A stretch of 64,000 bases of DNA, taken from positions 62,001-126,000 of the forward strand of contig NZ_BCSH01000008.1 in assembly GCF_001570765.1 (NCBI RefSeq), read 5' to 3'. A model generated the notes under the pieces. That model ran no database searches. It saw only the letters and a program-made list of their open reading frames with translations, and was not told the DNA's origin. Below, one piece after another: positions 8,757 to 17,966 of this stretch (the first letter of the stretch is position 1; each line of letters begins with the position of its first letter). The stretch comes from Nocardiopsis listeri NBRC 13360. Lineage in GTDB: Bacteria > Actinomycetota > Actinomycetes > Streptosporangiales > Streptosporangiaceae. Position numbers and translations under genes: made by a program.

Positions 8757-9111
8757 AGGCCGGGTCGGCCAGAGCACTGTCTCACTCGAAGCCGCGGAGC
8801 GCAGATCGGCGATCTTCTGGTATTCGGGGTCGGCGACCATGCGACCGAACGTTTCTCGATCGGGATAACGCACCGGCAGGACCGCGCCCCACCCGCGCAC
8901 GTCTTCAGCGATCAAGGGGCGCGAACACGTCGCCGGCATAGAGCGGTTCGGCTCCGTATTTCCGCGAAAAAGGGCCGCTCGTCGTGAGTCCCCTTCGCAG
9001 GAGGAGCGACCTTCTGGGGGTGAGGCGCGGCAGGTCGAGCATGACAACGGGATCCTCCCCGCCCCGCACCGACATGTCCGCGGGGGCCGACCCGGAGGGG
9101 CCGACGGCCAT
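8757..9111 (-). pseudogene. DUF1330-like protein, frameshifted
   Basis: The start region reads GEDPVVMLDLPRLTPRRSLL and KYGAEPLYAGDVFAPL in one frame, then switches at about 8915 to IAEDVRGWGAVLPVRYPDRE and MVADPEYQKIADLR in the next frame. Joined, this matches the DUF1330 (dimeric alpha-beta barrel) pattern. A single extra T in CCCCTTGATC explains the switch. AAGGAG precedes the ATG at 9111 by six bases. The second frame then runs on without a normal end, so the 3' boundary is approximate and there may be further damage. Confidence 0.6.
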
Positions 9112-9693
9112 GGGCCACTCCTTGTGCGGTCGTTGGACGCACCGAGCGTGAGCGGTGATGCCCACCATGGAAACCGACTGGTCGGTATGTAACGCCGACA
9201 CGCTCGAACGCCCACCAGGGACACACGCCCATCGAGCACCTCACCCCTCGCCGCGAGTCACACCACCCCGAACGCGGGAAGCCGGTCAGAAGCGGCGTTC
9301 CCACAGCTCACAGCGCACGCCGAAGGTCCCGAAATGCAGTGCATTCTGCCACAGAAGATCACGTGGAAATAACAGAACGATATCGCCAAATCACTCCCCC
9401 CGTGACCCACTTCAGACTTATACGACACCCGAAAATCACCCGACTTGCACCTTTTGCTATAGTCCGTCTGTTGGTCCCAACCGCCCCATGCGTCCCACAC
9501 GGATCACGCGACATCGGGCGGCGGACAAACGGCCACCTTCCCCGCCGATCCGCAATCGGCGGGCCCACGCGACGACGAAACCACGGCCGGATGCCCAGCG
9601 CACAGCGTCGTGCGCACGGGCCGAAGCTCCATGGTCGTTGCGTGCCACAAAAACCGACGGGTGATCCGGCGCCCGTCCTCAGAAAGGAAATGA
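9112..9693. other. Intergenic region upstream of the symporter
   Basis: This 582-bp gap has no gene I can support. It contains the perfect palindrome AATGCAGTGCATT (9333-9345), a possible GntR-type operator, and a CTATAGT stretch at 9457-9463 that could be a -10 box although no good -35 is in place. The symporter promoter must lie here. Confidence 0.4.
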
Positions 9694-11379
9694 ATGAGCT
9701 CGGAGGAAATGGCGGCCCAGCAACTGAGTGGCCCCGTCACCATTTTTCTCATCGCACTTTTCTTCGGTGGAACGCTGTTCATGTCGATCATGATCAGCAA
9801 GAAGAAGGAAAATGCCGATGGTTACATGAATGCCGGGCATAACATCGGTTTCGGCATCGCAGCCACCTCCATGACCGCGACATGGATCTGGGCGTCCTCC
9901 ATGTACGCCTCGGCCACGGCGGGTTACACCTACGGCATCTCCGGCCCCATCCACTACGGACTGTGGGGCGCGTTGATGATCCTGTTCATCTACCCCTTCG
10001 GGCGACGCATCCGTGCGGTCGCCCCTCGCGCGCACACTCTCGCCGAGGTCATGTACGCCCGCCATGGACGTTCCAGTCAGTTGATGCTCGCCGGCTCCAA
10101 CGTTCTGGGCAGCGTCATCTCACTGACCTCCAACTTCATCGCCGGTGGTGCGCTGGTCGCGATGCTTTCGCCCTTCAGCTTCACCCAGGGCATCGTGGTG
10201 ATGGCGGCCGGTGTCCTGCTCTACACCTTGTGGTCCGGCTTCCGCGCCTCGGTACTCACCGACTTCGCCCAGGCGATGGCGATGCTGGGCGCCGTGGTCG
10301 TCATCATCCCGGTCGTCTTCTACGCCGCCGGCGGCCCCGGCATGTTCGAGACCGGGGCGCAGAACCTGACCCCCCAGCAGTCGAACTTCTTCTCCTCGGA
10401 CGCCTTCCTGAATCAGGGCGCGCCCTACATCGCCGCCGTCCTGGCCTACGCGATCGGCAACCAGACCATCGCCCAGCGCCTCTTCGCGGTACGAGAAGAC
10501 CTCATCAAGCCCACCTTCATCACCGCCACCATCGGTTACGGCGCCACCGTCATCGGCATCGGCATGCTCGGTGTGATGGCCCTCTACCTGGGCCTGGAAC
10601 CGATGAACGGGGACGTCAACAACCTCATTCCCCAGATGGCGACCACCTTCCTGGGCCCGATCCTGCTGTGCGTCTTCTTCATCATGATCATCGGCGCGCT
10701 GGCCTCCACGGCCGACTCCGACCTGGCCGCGCTCTCGTCGATCATGATGGCCGACGTCTACGGTCAAAACGTCGCCGGGCGCAAGAAGGCCGACCCGAAG
10801 ACGATGCTGCTGATCGGCCGCGTCACCATGATCGTCGCCACCGCCGCGGCCCTGTATTTCGCCAGCGGTCAGATGAGCATCCTCGACCTGCTCGTGTTCG
10901 TCGGCGCCCTGTGGGGTGCACTGGTCTTCCCGGTCATCGCCTCTTTCTACTGGGGCAAGGTCACCAACGTGGCCTTCACCGTGTCCACCCTGGCGGCCGT
11001 GGCGATCTTCATCCCCGTCCGCTTCGAGATGCTGCCGATGGACACCCCGGTCGGTCTCGTCGTGGACGTGCTGTCGGTCGTCGGTGTCGGCGTGGTCCTG
11101 GGCCTGATGTCCTTCGGCTTCTTCGGGCTCAAGCCCGCGCTGTGGATCGGTTCGATCGCCGCGCTCATCACCGCACCGTTCGGGATCGGGTTCCTGCACG
11201 ACTACCACGTGCTCAGTGGGTCGCTCGTCGCCTACGCGGTGAGCACGTTGGTCTGCTACCTCATGAGCTTCCGCAACAAGGAGTCCTTCGACTTCGCCCT
11301 GATCAAGAAGCGCATCGGTTCGTTCGACAGCGAGGAGGAGCCCGAGAAGGCCCTCGACGACAACGCTCCGAAGCACTGA
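9694..11379 (+). CDS. Sodium:solute symporter, SSS family (urea/DUR3-like branch)
   Basis: A 561-residue membrane protein with about 13-15 hydrophobic segments and the SSS core, including GYTYGISGPIHYGLWG and the IGALASTADSDLAALSSIMMADVY segment that carries the Na2-site serines and threonines. It should couple Na+ entry to uptake of a small polar solute across the cell membrane. The ATG follows AGAAAGGAAA. It is followed after 24 bp by a tiny membrane protein typical of this transporter type, and then by a hairpin. The solute is not determined; similarity to the DUR3-type branch is my impression from motifs. Confidence 0.85.
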   Translation: MSSEEMAAQQLSGPVTIFLIALFFGGTLFMSIMISKKKENADGYMNAGHNIGFGIAATSMTATWIWASSMYASATAGYTYGISGPIHYGLWGALMILFIYPFGRRIRAVAPRAHTLAEVMYARHGRSSQLMLAGSNVLGSVISLTSNFIAGGALVAMLSPFSFTQGIVVMAAGVLLYTLWSGFRASVLTDFAQAMAMLGAVVVIIPVVFYAAGGPGMFETGAQNLTPQQSNFFSSDAFLNQGAPYIAAVLAYAIGNQTIAQRLFAVREDLIKPTFITATIGYGATVIGIGMLGVMALYLGLEPMNGDVNNLIPQMATTFLGPILLCVFFIMIIGALASTADSDLAALSSIMMADVYGQNVAGRKKADPKTMLLIGRVTMIVATAAALYFASGQMSILDLLVFVGALWGALVFPVIASFYWGKVTNVAFTVSTLAAVAIFIPVRFEMLPMDTPVGLVVDVLSVVGVGVVLGLMSFGFFGLKPALWIGSIAALITAPFGIGFLHDYHVLSGSLVAYAVSTLVCYLMSFRNKESFDFALIKKRIGSFDSEEEPEKALDDNAPKH

Positions 11380-11403
11380 CCAAGAGAGCAAGAGAGGAAC
11401 CCC

Positions 11404-11535
11404 ATGTCGACCCTGCTGTTGACCGGCTACGTGCTCATCTGGCCCATCATCGTGGCCTTCGTTTTCTACTTCCTCGCGCGCGGCTTCTTGAAGGACTGGA
11501 GCCGAGCACGTAAGGACGGTCGTCCGATCATCTGA
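11404..11535 (+). CDS. Small transmembrane partner of the symporter (43 residues)
   Basis: A 43-residue protein, MSTLLLTGYVLIWPII then a hydrophobic stretch, ending FLKDWSRARKDGRPII. It has one transmembrane helix and a basic C-terminus. GAGAGG precedes the ATG. It lies 24 bp after the symporter and just before a strong hairpin, so the two form an operon. Proteins like this are annotated as putative transporter small subunits next to SSS-type carriers; no role has been shown that I know of. Confidence 0.75.
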   Translation: MSTLLLTGYVLIWPIIVAFVFYFLARGFLKDWSRARKDGRPII

Positions 11536-11551
11536 TCCTTCCGACCGTCCC

Positions 11552-11587
11552 GGCCGGGTACCGATCCCCAGGACTCGGTACCCGGCC
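11552..11587 (+). terminator. Hairpin terminator of the symporter operon
   Basis: A 13-bp perfect stem (GGCCGGGTACCGA and its complement) with a 10-base loop starts 17 bp after the stop of the small subunit. No T-run follows. Confidence 0.75.
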
Positions 11588-11589
11588 CC

Positions 11590-11935
11590 TTGAGTCGAAT
11601 TCCCCGAGGGGAGAAGGCACCGGCCACGTGCACGCATATCCAGGTGAGCGCTCCGGCCGATGCCCACCTCGGTGCCATGGACAGCGCCTCTTCGACCGTG
11701 AGGGTCCCCGCCGTCCACGCCGCCGCGCCGTTCCCGGGCCCGGTGGCCGAAGTGGAACGGGCTCGCGCGCTCATCCGCGAGGCCGACCCAACGGCGAGCG
11801 TCTGGTCGCCTTCTCCCAGACCCACCTTCCCGATCACCCGTACCGGGTCTGGTTCCGCACCCCGGCATCCTGTACAACACTCAAGCCCATGACTCCCCGG
11901 CAAGGGGTCGCCCGGAATTCTTCGGATCGGGCCTG
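11590..11935 (+). pseudogene. Possible decayed gene of unknown family
   Basis: Coding-like third-position bias moves through three frames: VHAAAPFPGPVAEVERARAL and IREADPT, then GERLVAFSQTHLPDHPYRVW and FRTP, then GILYNTQAHDSPARGRPEFF. The pieces join with small indels, suggesting the 3' end of a decayed gene. I do not recognise the family. The remaining stretch up to 11979 holds nothing else visible. Confidence 0.3.
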
Positions 11936-11979
11936 TGGACAACCCCATCCGGGCCCCTGTCGCGGCGCACACTGGAATC

Positions 11980-12414
11980 ATGCTCTCCACCAGCGCGCAC
12001 ACCCTGTTGCGTTCCCTCTTCCAAGACCTGTCCGGTGACCGTCACATCCTCAACCTGAGTTTCCGATACGTCATGTCCACCGCCGTCGACCGGTGGGCGG
12101 ATCACTTCGAAGTGGAACACCCGGTGGTGATCGAGCGCCTGCACATGGCTCTGACCGGGCAGACCCCGGCCGCCCTGATCGTGCGCACCTTCACCGACCG
12201 TGTCCACGAGACCCGTCCCGATGGCACGATCATCCCCCTCAAGCTGGTCCGCGGATGGCGGGTGGAGTACCGCCGACTGGTCCCCTTGGACGAGGCCCAG
12301 ATGTTCAACGCCCACTGCATTGACGCCGCGTCCGGGGAACCCGTGCCGCCCGAGGCCGGGGTGGAGTACGTGAGCGCCCCCGAAGTGGACCTGTCCGCCC
12401 TGGAACGGTCGTGA
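11980..12414 (+). CDS. Hypothetical protein
   Basis: A 144-residue soluble protein starting at ATG (MLSTSAHTLLRSLFQDLSGD); an in-frame GTG at 11935 would add 15 residues with no better ribosome site. It has an alpha/beta appearance with Trp and Arg residues (LKLVRGWRVEYRRLVPLDEA) and no signal or membrane segment. Codon bias is coding-like throughout. I do not recognise it and the neighbours give no hint. Confidence 0.5.
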   Translation: MLSTSAHTLLRSLFQDLSGDRHILNLSFRYVMSTAVDRWADHFEVEHPVVIERLHMALTGQTPAALIVRTFTDRVHETRPDGTIIPLKLVRGWRVEYRRLVPLDEAQMFNAHCIDAASGEPVPPEAGVEYVSAPEVDLSALERS

Positions 12415-12423
12415 AGTCGCCGC

Positions 12424-12822
12424 TCAGGGCGTGTGAGCCACGCCTCGTACCTGTCGACCTCGGGTGGGAGCCCGAACCCCGTCTCTTCGTCGCGCCACCG
12501 GCTCACCGGGCCCCGCTTCCACGAGCTCCAGGCCTTCGAAGAAGGCCGCGCTCTCCTCCGATGAGCACTGGAGGTAGGGGGCTCCCCCGCTCTGGTCGTA
12601 CTGTTCGTGCGCCTCCGAGTTGGCCGTACCGAGTACGTTGGTGCCATCGTTGATCGTCGAGAAGCTCCCTGATGGCAGCGAGTCCAGCAGCCGAAGGACC
12701 AGGTCCCGGGCCTGGCCATGATCGGTGAGGTGTCCCAGGGTCCTCATGAACATCAGGGCGATCGGGCGGTCCAGGTCCGATGTCCGGACCGCCGATTCCA
12801 GGATCCGCTCCGGTTCGCGCAC
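12424..12822 (-). pseudogene. SAM-dependent methyltransferase (PF04672/DUF574) remnant
   Basis: About 120 residues match the C-terminal half of the actinomycete S-adenosyl methyltransferase family: LDRPIALMFMRTLGHLTD, LVLRLLDSLPSGSF, then SSEESAAFFEGLELVEAG near the end. The N-terminal half with the SAM-binding motif is missing: upstream sequence runs at once into the promoter region of the metallophosphatase on the other strand. The gene is therefore truncated and should be non-functional. Confidence 0.6.
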
Positions 12823-12936
12823 CGACTCGCCCGTTCATCGATGGGCACAGCGGTGGCAGCGGCGTGTTCACGGTTCGTTACCGCGGACTGGCTAGGTTCG
12901 CCGTGTTCACGCCCCCACCCGGAAAGCAGCCCGACC

Positions 12937-14226
12937 ATGTCGGTCACCCGCCGTTCGAAGGCCCACCGTCCCCTCGCCCTGCTCGCCCTCGGCGCGCTCA
13001 ACGTGGTGCCCGCGGTGGCCCTGCCCTCCACCGCCTGGGCCCAGACCTCTCCCGAACGTGTCCTGCTCTCCCCCACCGCCGACCCCGCCACCTCCCAGCA
13101 CGTGACCTGGCGAACCGAGAACCTGGACGAGGGAGCACACCTGGAGCTCATTCCGGTGCGCGGCGCGTCCTCGACCTCGCTCCTGCCCGCCGAACCCACC
13201 GGGCGGACCGCGGACCGTCAGTACTATCGGGTCACCCTCACCGACTTGACCCCCGACACCGAGTACCGCTACCGCGTCGTCCCCGGTGAGGGCGCGGCCG
13301 GGCGTTGGCAGAGCTTCACCACCGCCGACGGTGACGCGGTGCCCTTCGACTTCCTCTACTTCGGCGACATCCAGAACGACATCTCCGCCGGGGCCGCGCC
13401 CGTGGTCCGGGCCGCCCTGACCGCCGAGCCCGAAGCCCGACTCGCCGTGCACGCGGGCGATCTGATCGACCACGCCGAGAACGACTCGCAGTGGGGCGAG
13501 TGGTACGAAGCCTTCGGGGCCGAGGGCACCGGCGGCATCAACCACGTGACCACGCCCGGAAACCACGAGTACTCCTCCAACGCACTCAGCGGCCACTGGA
13601 ATCCGCAGTTCCCCGGCGCAGGCAACGGTCCCGCGGAGGGTGTGGACCTGAACGAGACGGTTCACCACACCGATTACCAGGGTGTGCGGTTCATCAGCCT
13701 GAACTCCAACTACCGTGACGCCGACGTCGACGACGTCGACGCGTGGTTGGAGTCGCAGACCGAGTGGCTGGTCCAGGTTCTGGAGGACGACCCGAACGAG
13801 TGGACCATCGTCACCTTCCACCATCCGTTGTTCTCCAACAGCCCCGGCCGGGACAACGAGCCGCTGCGCCGGGCATGGTTGGAGGTATTGGAGGAGTACG
13901 ACGTGGACCTGGTCCTACAAGGCCACGACCACTCCTACAGTCGCGGCAACCTGGTGGAGAACCGCACCGAGGACCCCGACATGCACACCGGGCCGGTCTA
14001 CGTGGTCGCGGTGACCGGCCCCAAGATGTACGAGGCCGACGACGTGAACTGGACCTCCAACGGCGCCGAGGCGCGGGTTCAGGTGAGCCACACCCAGACC
14101 TTCCAGTCGGTCTCGGTGGACGGCTCCACCCTGGAGTACGTGTCCACCACCGCAGCCGGTGAGGTCGTGGACGCCTTCACCATCGACAAGGGCGAGGGCG
14201 GCAAATCGGTCACCGACGACCGTTGA
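12937..14226 (+). CDS. Secreted purple-acid-phosphatase-like metallophosphatase
   Basis: A 429-residue protein. The N-terminus (SKAHRPLALLALGALNVVPA to STAWA) is a signal peptide. Residues about 40-130 form an FN3-like domain (YYRVTLTDLTPDTEYRYRV). The calcineurin-like phosphoesterase motifs follow in order: GDIQND (144-148), AGDLIDH (173-179), GNHEYS (208-213), FHHPLF and QGHDHSY. These bind a dimetal centre that hydrolyses phosphomonoesters or diesters outside the cell. GGAAAG precedes the ATG. The layout matches bacterial purple acid phosphatases; phosphate-scavenging is inferred and no PHO box was found. Confidence 0.88.
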   Translation: MSVTRRSKAHRPLALLALGALNVVPAVALPSTAWAQTSPERVLLSPTADPATSQHVTWRTENLDEGAHLELIPVRGASSTSLLPAEPTGRTADRQYYRVTLTDLTPDTEYRYRVVPGEGAAGRWQSFTTADGDAVPFDFLYFGDIQNDISAGAAPVVRAALTAEPEARLAVHAGDLIDHAENDSQWGEWYEAFGAEGTGGINHVTTPGNHEYSSNALSGHWNPQFPGAGNGPAEGVDLNETVHHTDYQGVRFISLNSNYRDADVDDVDAWLESQTEWLVQVLEDDPNEWTIVTFHHPLFSNSPGRDNEPLRRAWLEVLEEYDVDLVLQGHDHSYSRGNLVENRTEDPDMHTGPVYVVAVTGPKMYEADDVNWTSNGAEARVQVSHTQTFQSVSVDGSTLEYVSTTAAGEVVDAFTIDKGEGGKSVTDDR

Positions 14227-14375
14227 CCCGTCGGTGTCCATGATGTGCGCCGCGTGCCCGGTCCGTGTGGGTGCGTCGAGGGGCGGTCTTCGTTCGCGAC
14301 GCGCCCGCCCGGACCTGGTCGGTCCCGTGCGCCGGTGGCCTCGGGCCGGGGCCGACGATCCCGGCCCGAGGTTCG

Positions 14376-15347
14376 TCAACCGACCAGGGCCCGCCAGGTG
14401 ATGGGGCCGGCCTGGCCGTCGGAGACCAGACGGTTGGCGCTTTGGAAGTTGCTCACCGCGGTGTGCATCACGGGCCCGAAGTTGCCGTCGACCTCGACCC
14501 CGGCGCTTCGCTTGTTCATCACCGTTTGCAGGGCGCGCACGTGCGAGCCGTCGGCCACACCCTCCTCCAGCTCGTAGATCAGGTGCGGCCAGGTCAGGGG
14601 GCCGACCTGGCCGTCGTCCACCAGACCTTGGTCGCGTTGGAAAGCCTTGATCTCGGCCACGGAGACGGGCCCGTGGTAGCCGTCGACCTCCAGTGAGCTT
14701 CCGCGCTGGTTCATCAGGTGCTGGATGGCGCGGACGCGGGATCCGTTGGATTCGGGGTCGATGCTGGACCACCCTCCGCCCAGGTCGACTCCGCGCGCGG
14801 ACATGAACGGGACGGGGTCGGTGTGCGATCCCAGTGACCCGTTGTGGGTTTCGAAGTGCAGGTGGGGTCCGGTGACGTTGCCGGTGGCGCCCATGTCCGC
14901 GATGCGTTGCCCGGTCGAGACCGAGGCGTTCAGGGCGACGCGGTAGGCGCTCAGGTGGCCGTAGTAGGTGTAGACACCGCCTCCGTGGTCGAGGACGAGC
15001 GCCTCACCGGTGCGTCCGGGTAGGCCACCGCCCCAGGATCGGCGGACGACGGTGCCCGCGGCGGCCGCGTAGACGGCCGTTCCGGTGGAGTTGGTGACGT
15101 CCTGGCCCGCGTGGGGGCCGCCGCCGCGTGGGGCGCCGTAGTGCCCCCCGTTGGGGAAGTATCCGAGTGCGGGGTTGCACCAGGCGCCGTTCATGGCCGA
15201 GGCCGCGTGGGCCGTGGCGCCGCCGAGGCCGGCCACGGCGACGGTCGCGCCCAGTCCGAGCCCGATGAGCGCGCGTCGGGACCATGGAGTAGGGGATGGG
15301 TCGGTACCGCTCGGAGCGGGGGTGGGGGCCGAGCAGGAACCGCACAT
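14376..15347 (-). CDS. Secreted M23 peptidase with two peptidoglycan-binding domains
   Basis: A 323-residue protein. A Tat-type signal (SRRALIGLGLGA, twin Arg at 24-25) ends near AHA at 48. The M23 LytM-type domain holds HAGQD (His79, Asp83) and PHLHFE (HLH at 162-164), the zinc ligands and catalytic base. Two PG_binding_1 repeats follow (IQHLMNQRGSSLEVDGYHGP and LQTVMNKRSAGVEVDGNFGP regions). It should cleave peptide cross-links in peptidoglycan, for wall remodelling or lysis of other cells. Start ATG after GGAG. It is divergent from the CE1-like esterase. Confidence 0.9.
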   Translation of the reverse strand: MCGSCSAPTPAPSGTDPSPTPWSRRALIGLGLGATVAVAGLGGATAHAASAMNGAWCNPALGYFPNGGHYGAPRGGGPHAGQDVTNSTGTAVYAAAAGTVVRRSWGGGLPGRTGEALVLDHGGGVYTYYGHLSAYRVALNASVSTGQRIADMGATGNVTGPHLHFETHNGSLGSHTDPVPFMSARGVDLGGGWSSIDPESNGSRVRAIQHLMNQRGSSLEVDGYHGPVSVAEIKAFQRDQGLVDDGQVGPLTWPHLIYELEEGVADGSHVRALQTVMNKRSAGVEVDGNFGPVMHTAVSNFQSANRLVSDGQAGPITWRALVG

Positions 15348-15584
15348 ATGGTCTCCACAAAGATTAGTTTCGCGTGTAGCATCTTCGGCGTTGGTTTCCT
15401 ACACACGAGGGAGAGTAGAGGCTTCGGACCCGCTTGAACAGGGGGTCACCGCTCCTTTCCTCCGACCCACCGCCCTTGTCCTGGCCGGTCCCCGCGCGCC
15501 CCACCAAGGGCCGTCTCTCCCGAGACCGATACGACACCGGCGCCCCGCCGCGTGACACCCCCCATCACCCCCGCAGGAGTCACG
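15348..15584. promoter_or_regulatory. Divergent promoter region with an imperfect inverted repeat
   Basis: Read on the minus strand, GTGTGTAG (15407-15400) and CTACACGC (15380-15373) pair at 7 of 8 positions across 19 bases, about 25 bp upstream of the M23 gene. The signature segments of a c-di-AMP (ydaO) riboswitch, often found at such genes, were looked for and not seen. Confidence 0.3.
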
Positions 15585-16577
15585 GTGAACCAGCACCACC
15601 CCAGCCGTAGAAACGCTTTCAAGACCATCGGCGGCATCTCCCTCGGCCTGGCCGCCGCCTCCGGCGGATTCCTCGCCACGACCACTTCGGCCCGCGCGGA
15701 CACCGTATCCGCCGCCGGGCTGAACGTCGTGGAGAGCGACGAGTCCGACCCCCGCATGTGGTATTACCGCTTCGAGACCCCCGAGATCGGTTGGAACCCC
15801 GCCGTCAACGTCCTACTCCCCGAGGGCTACCGGGACGACGGCCGAACCTACCCGGTCCTGTACCTGCTGCACGGCGGCGGAGTCGGCCAGGACTTCATCA
15901 GTTGGGATCGCAGCGGAATCCGGGACCTGTCCGCGGGCAGGCCCATCATCATCGTGATGCCCGACGGTGGACCGTGCGGGTGGTACAGCAACCCGGTCGG
16001 CTCCAACGTCGGCCCGCGCAACTGGGAGACGTTCCACATGGAGCAGGTCATCCCATGGATCGACGCCAACTTCCGGACCTTCGCCGATCCCGAGGGGCGC
16101 GGGGTGTCGGGCTTCTCCATGGGCGGCTTCGGAGCGCTCAAGTACACGGCCAAGTACTACGGCCATTTCGCCTCGGTGAGCTCGCACTCGGGCCCGGCCA
16201 GCATGCGCCGCGACCTCGGGGCGGTCACCCACTGGGCGAACGTCACCTCGGCCGCGGTCGAACTCGGCGGTGGCACGGTCTACGGCGTGCCCTGGAACGA
16301 GGCCCGGGTCAGTGCGGACAACGCCGTGGAGAACATCGAGAGCTACCGGGGCAAGCGCGTCTTCCTGGCCGCGGGGTCCAGCCCCGATCCCGTCAACTGG
16401 TTCGACCAGATCACCGAGAACGAAGTGCGCCTCGGCCAGCGTGAGTTCCGCGCCGCACTCGACGAGGCGGGCATCGCCTACGAGGCGCACGAGCCCGACG
16501 GCGGCCACTTCATCCGGCCCGACCTCGTCCAACGCGACCTCGACGGCACGATCGAACGGCTGCGCTCGGCCGGGTAG
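15585..16577 (+). CDS. Secreted CE1-type esterase (esterase D / antigen 85-like fold)
   Basis: A 330-residue alpha/beta hydrolase. GTG start after GGAG. The N-terminus is a Tat-type signal (SRRNAFKTIGG, Ala-rich, cleavage near ARA). The catalytic serine lies in GFSMGG (Ser178), the oxyanion strand is LLHGGG, and the C-terminal His is in DGGHFI. This is the layout of CE1 feruloyl or acetylxylan esterases and of the mycolyltransferase-like esterases. With the xylanase and PL11 lyase in the window, deacylation of plant cell-wall polysaccharides is plausible. It is divergent from the M23 gene and ends at a bidirectional hairpin. Confidence 0.8.
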   Translation: MNQHHPSRRNAFKTIGGISLGLAAASGGFLATTTSARADTVSAAGLNVVESDESDPRMWYYRFETPEIGWNPAVNVLLPEGYRDDGRTYPVLYLLHGGGVGQDFISWDRSGIRDLSAGRPIIIVMPDGGPCGWYSNPVGSNVGPRNWETFHMEQVIPWIDANFRTFADPEGRGVSGFSMGGFGALKYTAKYYGHFASVSSHSGPASMRRDLGAVTHWANVTSAAVELGGGTVYGVPWNEARVSADNAVENIESYRGKRVFLAAGSSPDPVNWFDQITENEVRLGQREFRAALDEAGIAYEAHEPDGGHFIRPDLVQRDLDGTIERLRSAG

Positions 16578-16605
16578 CCGACCACCGGGAACCGACGAAG
16601 TGACG

Positions 16606-16636
16606 CCCGGGGCGGGCCGCCACGGCCCGCCCCGGG
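16606..16636. terminator. Bidirectional hairpin terminator between convergent genes
   Basis: Thirteen-base arms CCCGGGGCGGGCC (16606-16618) and its complement (16624-16636) with a 5-base loop. It lies between the esterase and the leftward MFS gene. Confidence 0.75.
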
Positions 16637-16661
16637 GTCGGCTCCGGATGACCCTTGGCCC

Positions 16662-17889
16662 TTACCCTCTTCGGGGCCCTGCCGTCGGTCCGGGACGTAG
16701 GACCCCGGCGAGCATGATGACCAGTACTCCGGCGACCGGGACGACCATCAGCCCGATCCTCAGTTCCGTGGCCTCGGCGATGAAGCCGACCAGTGGAGGG
16801 CACAGCAGAAAACCCAGGCGCATCAGCCAGGAGACCACCGTGAGTCCGGTCCCCGGGCGCAGGCCGGGGAGTTCATCGGCCTCGTTCAGGGCGGCGGGGA
16901 CGAGCGTGGCCACGCCCAGACCGGCCAGACAAAAGCCCAGGACGGTTCCGGGGACCGTGGGGAAGAGCAGCGCCGAACCCATGCCCACGGCGGTGACCGA
17001 CCCGCCGACCCGCGCCACGGAGCGCTGCCCGAAGCGGTCCACGAGCCGATCACCGAAGACCCGACCCAGGAACTGTCCGGCGACCAGGGCGACGTACCCC
17101 GCCGCGGCCAGGGCCGCCGGCACGCCGAGCGGACCGGAAAGGTAGAGCGCGGCCCAGGTGTTCCCGGCGTCCTCCACGCCCGTTCCGGCGACCGCGATCA
17201 GGACCAGGGCGACCACCACCAACACGGTTCCCCTCCCTGCTCCCGTGGGCGGAACCGCCTCGCTCCTCGCCGTCTCGGGGATCGGCCGACGCTCGGCGCG
17301 TTCCTCCCGGCCGGGAAGACAGAACCACAGCGCGGTGACCGCGACGATGGCCGAGAGTGCCGTGGACAGGCCCAGGTGCACACCGGCCGACAGCCCCAAC
17401 GCGATGGCTCCCGCGGCCACCGATCCACCCAGGATGGCGCCGACGGACCACACCGCGTGGAAGGCGTTGATGATCGACCTGCCGTAGCGGCGCTGCACAC
17501 GCATGCCGTGAACGTGCATGGCCACGTCGGTGACCGCGTCCATGGCCCCTGCGAAGAACAGTCCCGCCACGAAGACGGCGGTGGAGGGCGCCAGACCGGC
17601 CGTGATCGACCCGAACCCGGTGAGGACGGTGCCCGCCACGGCCACGTTCGCCGACCCGAACCGCCGTACCAGTACCGCGGCGGCCAGACCGGCCAGGAAC
17701 GCCCCCCAGGGGGAAGGCCGCCACGGCCACGCCGTAGACGGCGTTGTCGATACCGATGTCAGCCTTGATCTCGGGAAACCGGGGGACGAGGTTGGCGAAC
17801 AGGGCACCGTTGGTCAAGAACAGGGCGGCGCCCGCGATCCGTGCCCTCCGGTCGACGCGGGCGACCCGATCCCATGTGTCGACGCTCAC
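16662..17889 (-). pseudogene. MFS transporter, frameshifted in a C6 run
   Basis: The N-terminal part, from GTG at 17889, reads RARIAGAALFLTNGALFANL and GIDNAVYGVAVAAFPLGG. The rest (FLAGLAAAVLVRRFG to the end, about ten more membrane segments) is in the next frame. The switch falls in CCCCCC at 17702-17707, and one base fewer would restore a full 12-helix MFS carrier of about 408 residues. This is either a recent mutation or a sequencing error in a homopolymer. The restored protein resembles fucose/sugar-type or drug MFS carriers; the substrate is unknown. Confidence 0.75.
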
Positions 17890-17966
17890 GGGTTCGAACC
17901 TATCCGCAGTCCGCCCTCGCCGGTGAAGCGAGGGCGGACGGGGACACGGCCGGTTGGGACCAACGG

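Noticed and set aside
10120-11880. A 586-codon open frame on the minus strand across the symporter gene
   Set aside because: It is antisense to a clear SSS transporter, is rich in Asp, His, Gly and Arg without any domain, and has the composition expected from reading high-G+C codons backwards.
15348-15584. c-di-AMP (ydaO) riboswitch upstream of the M23 peptidase gene
   Set aside because: Such genes often carry one, but the conserved blocks could not be found in this short region.
15605-15620. GAAACGCTTTC as a LacI-type operator
   Set aside because: It lies inside the signal-peptide codons of the CE1-like esterase and lacks the central CG symmetry.
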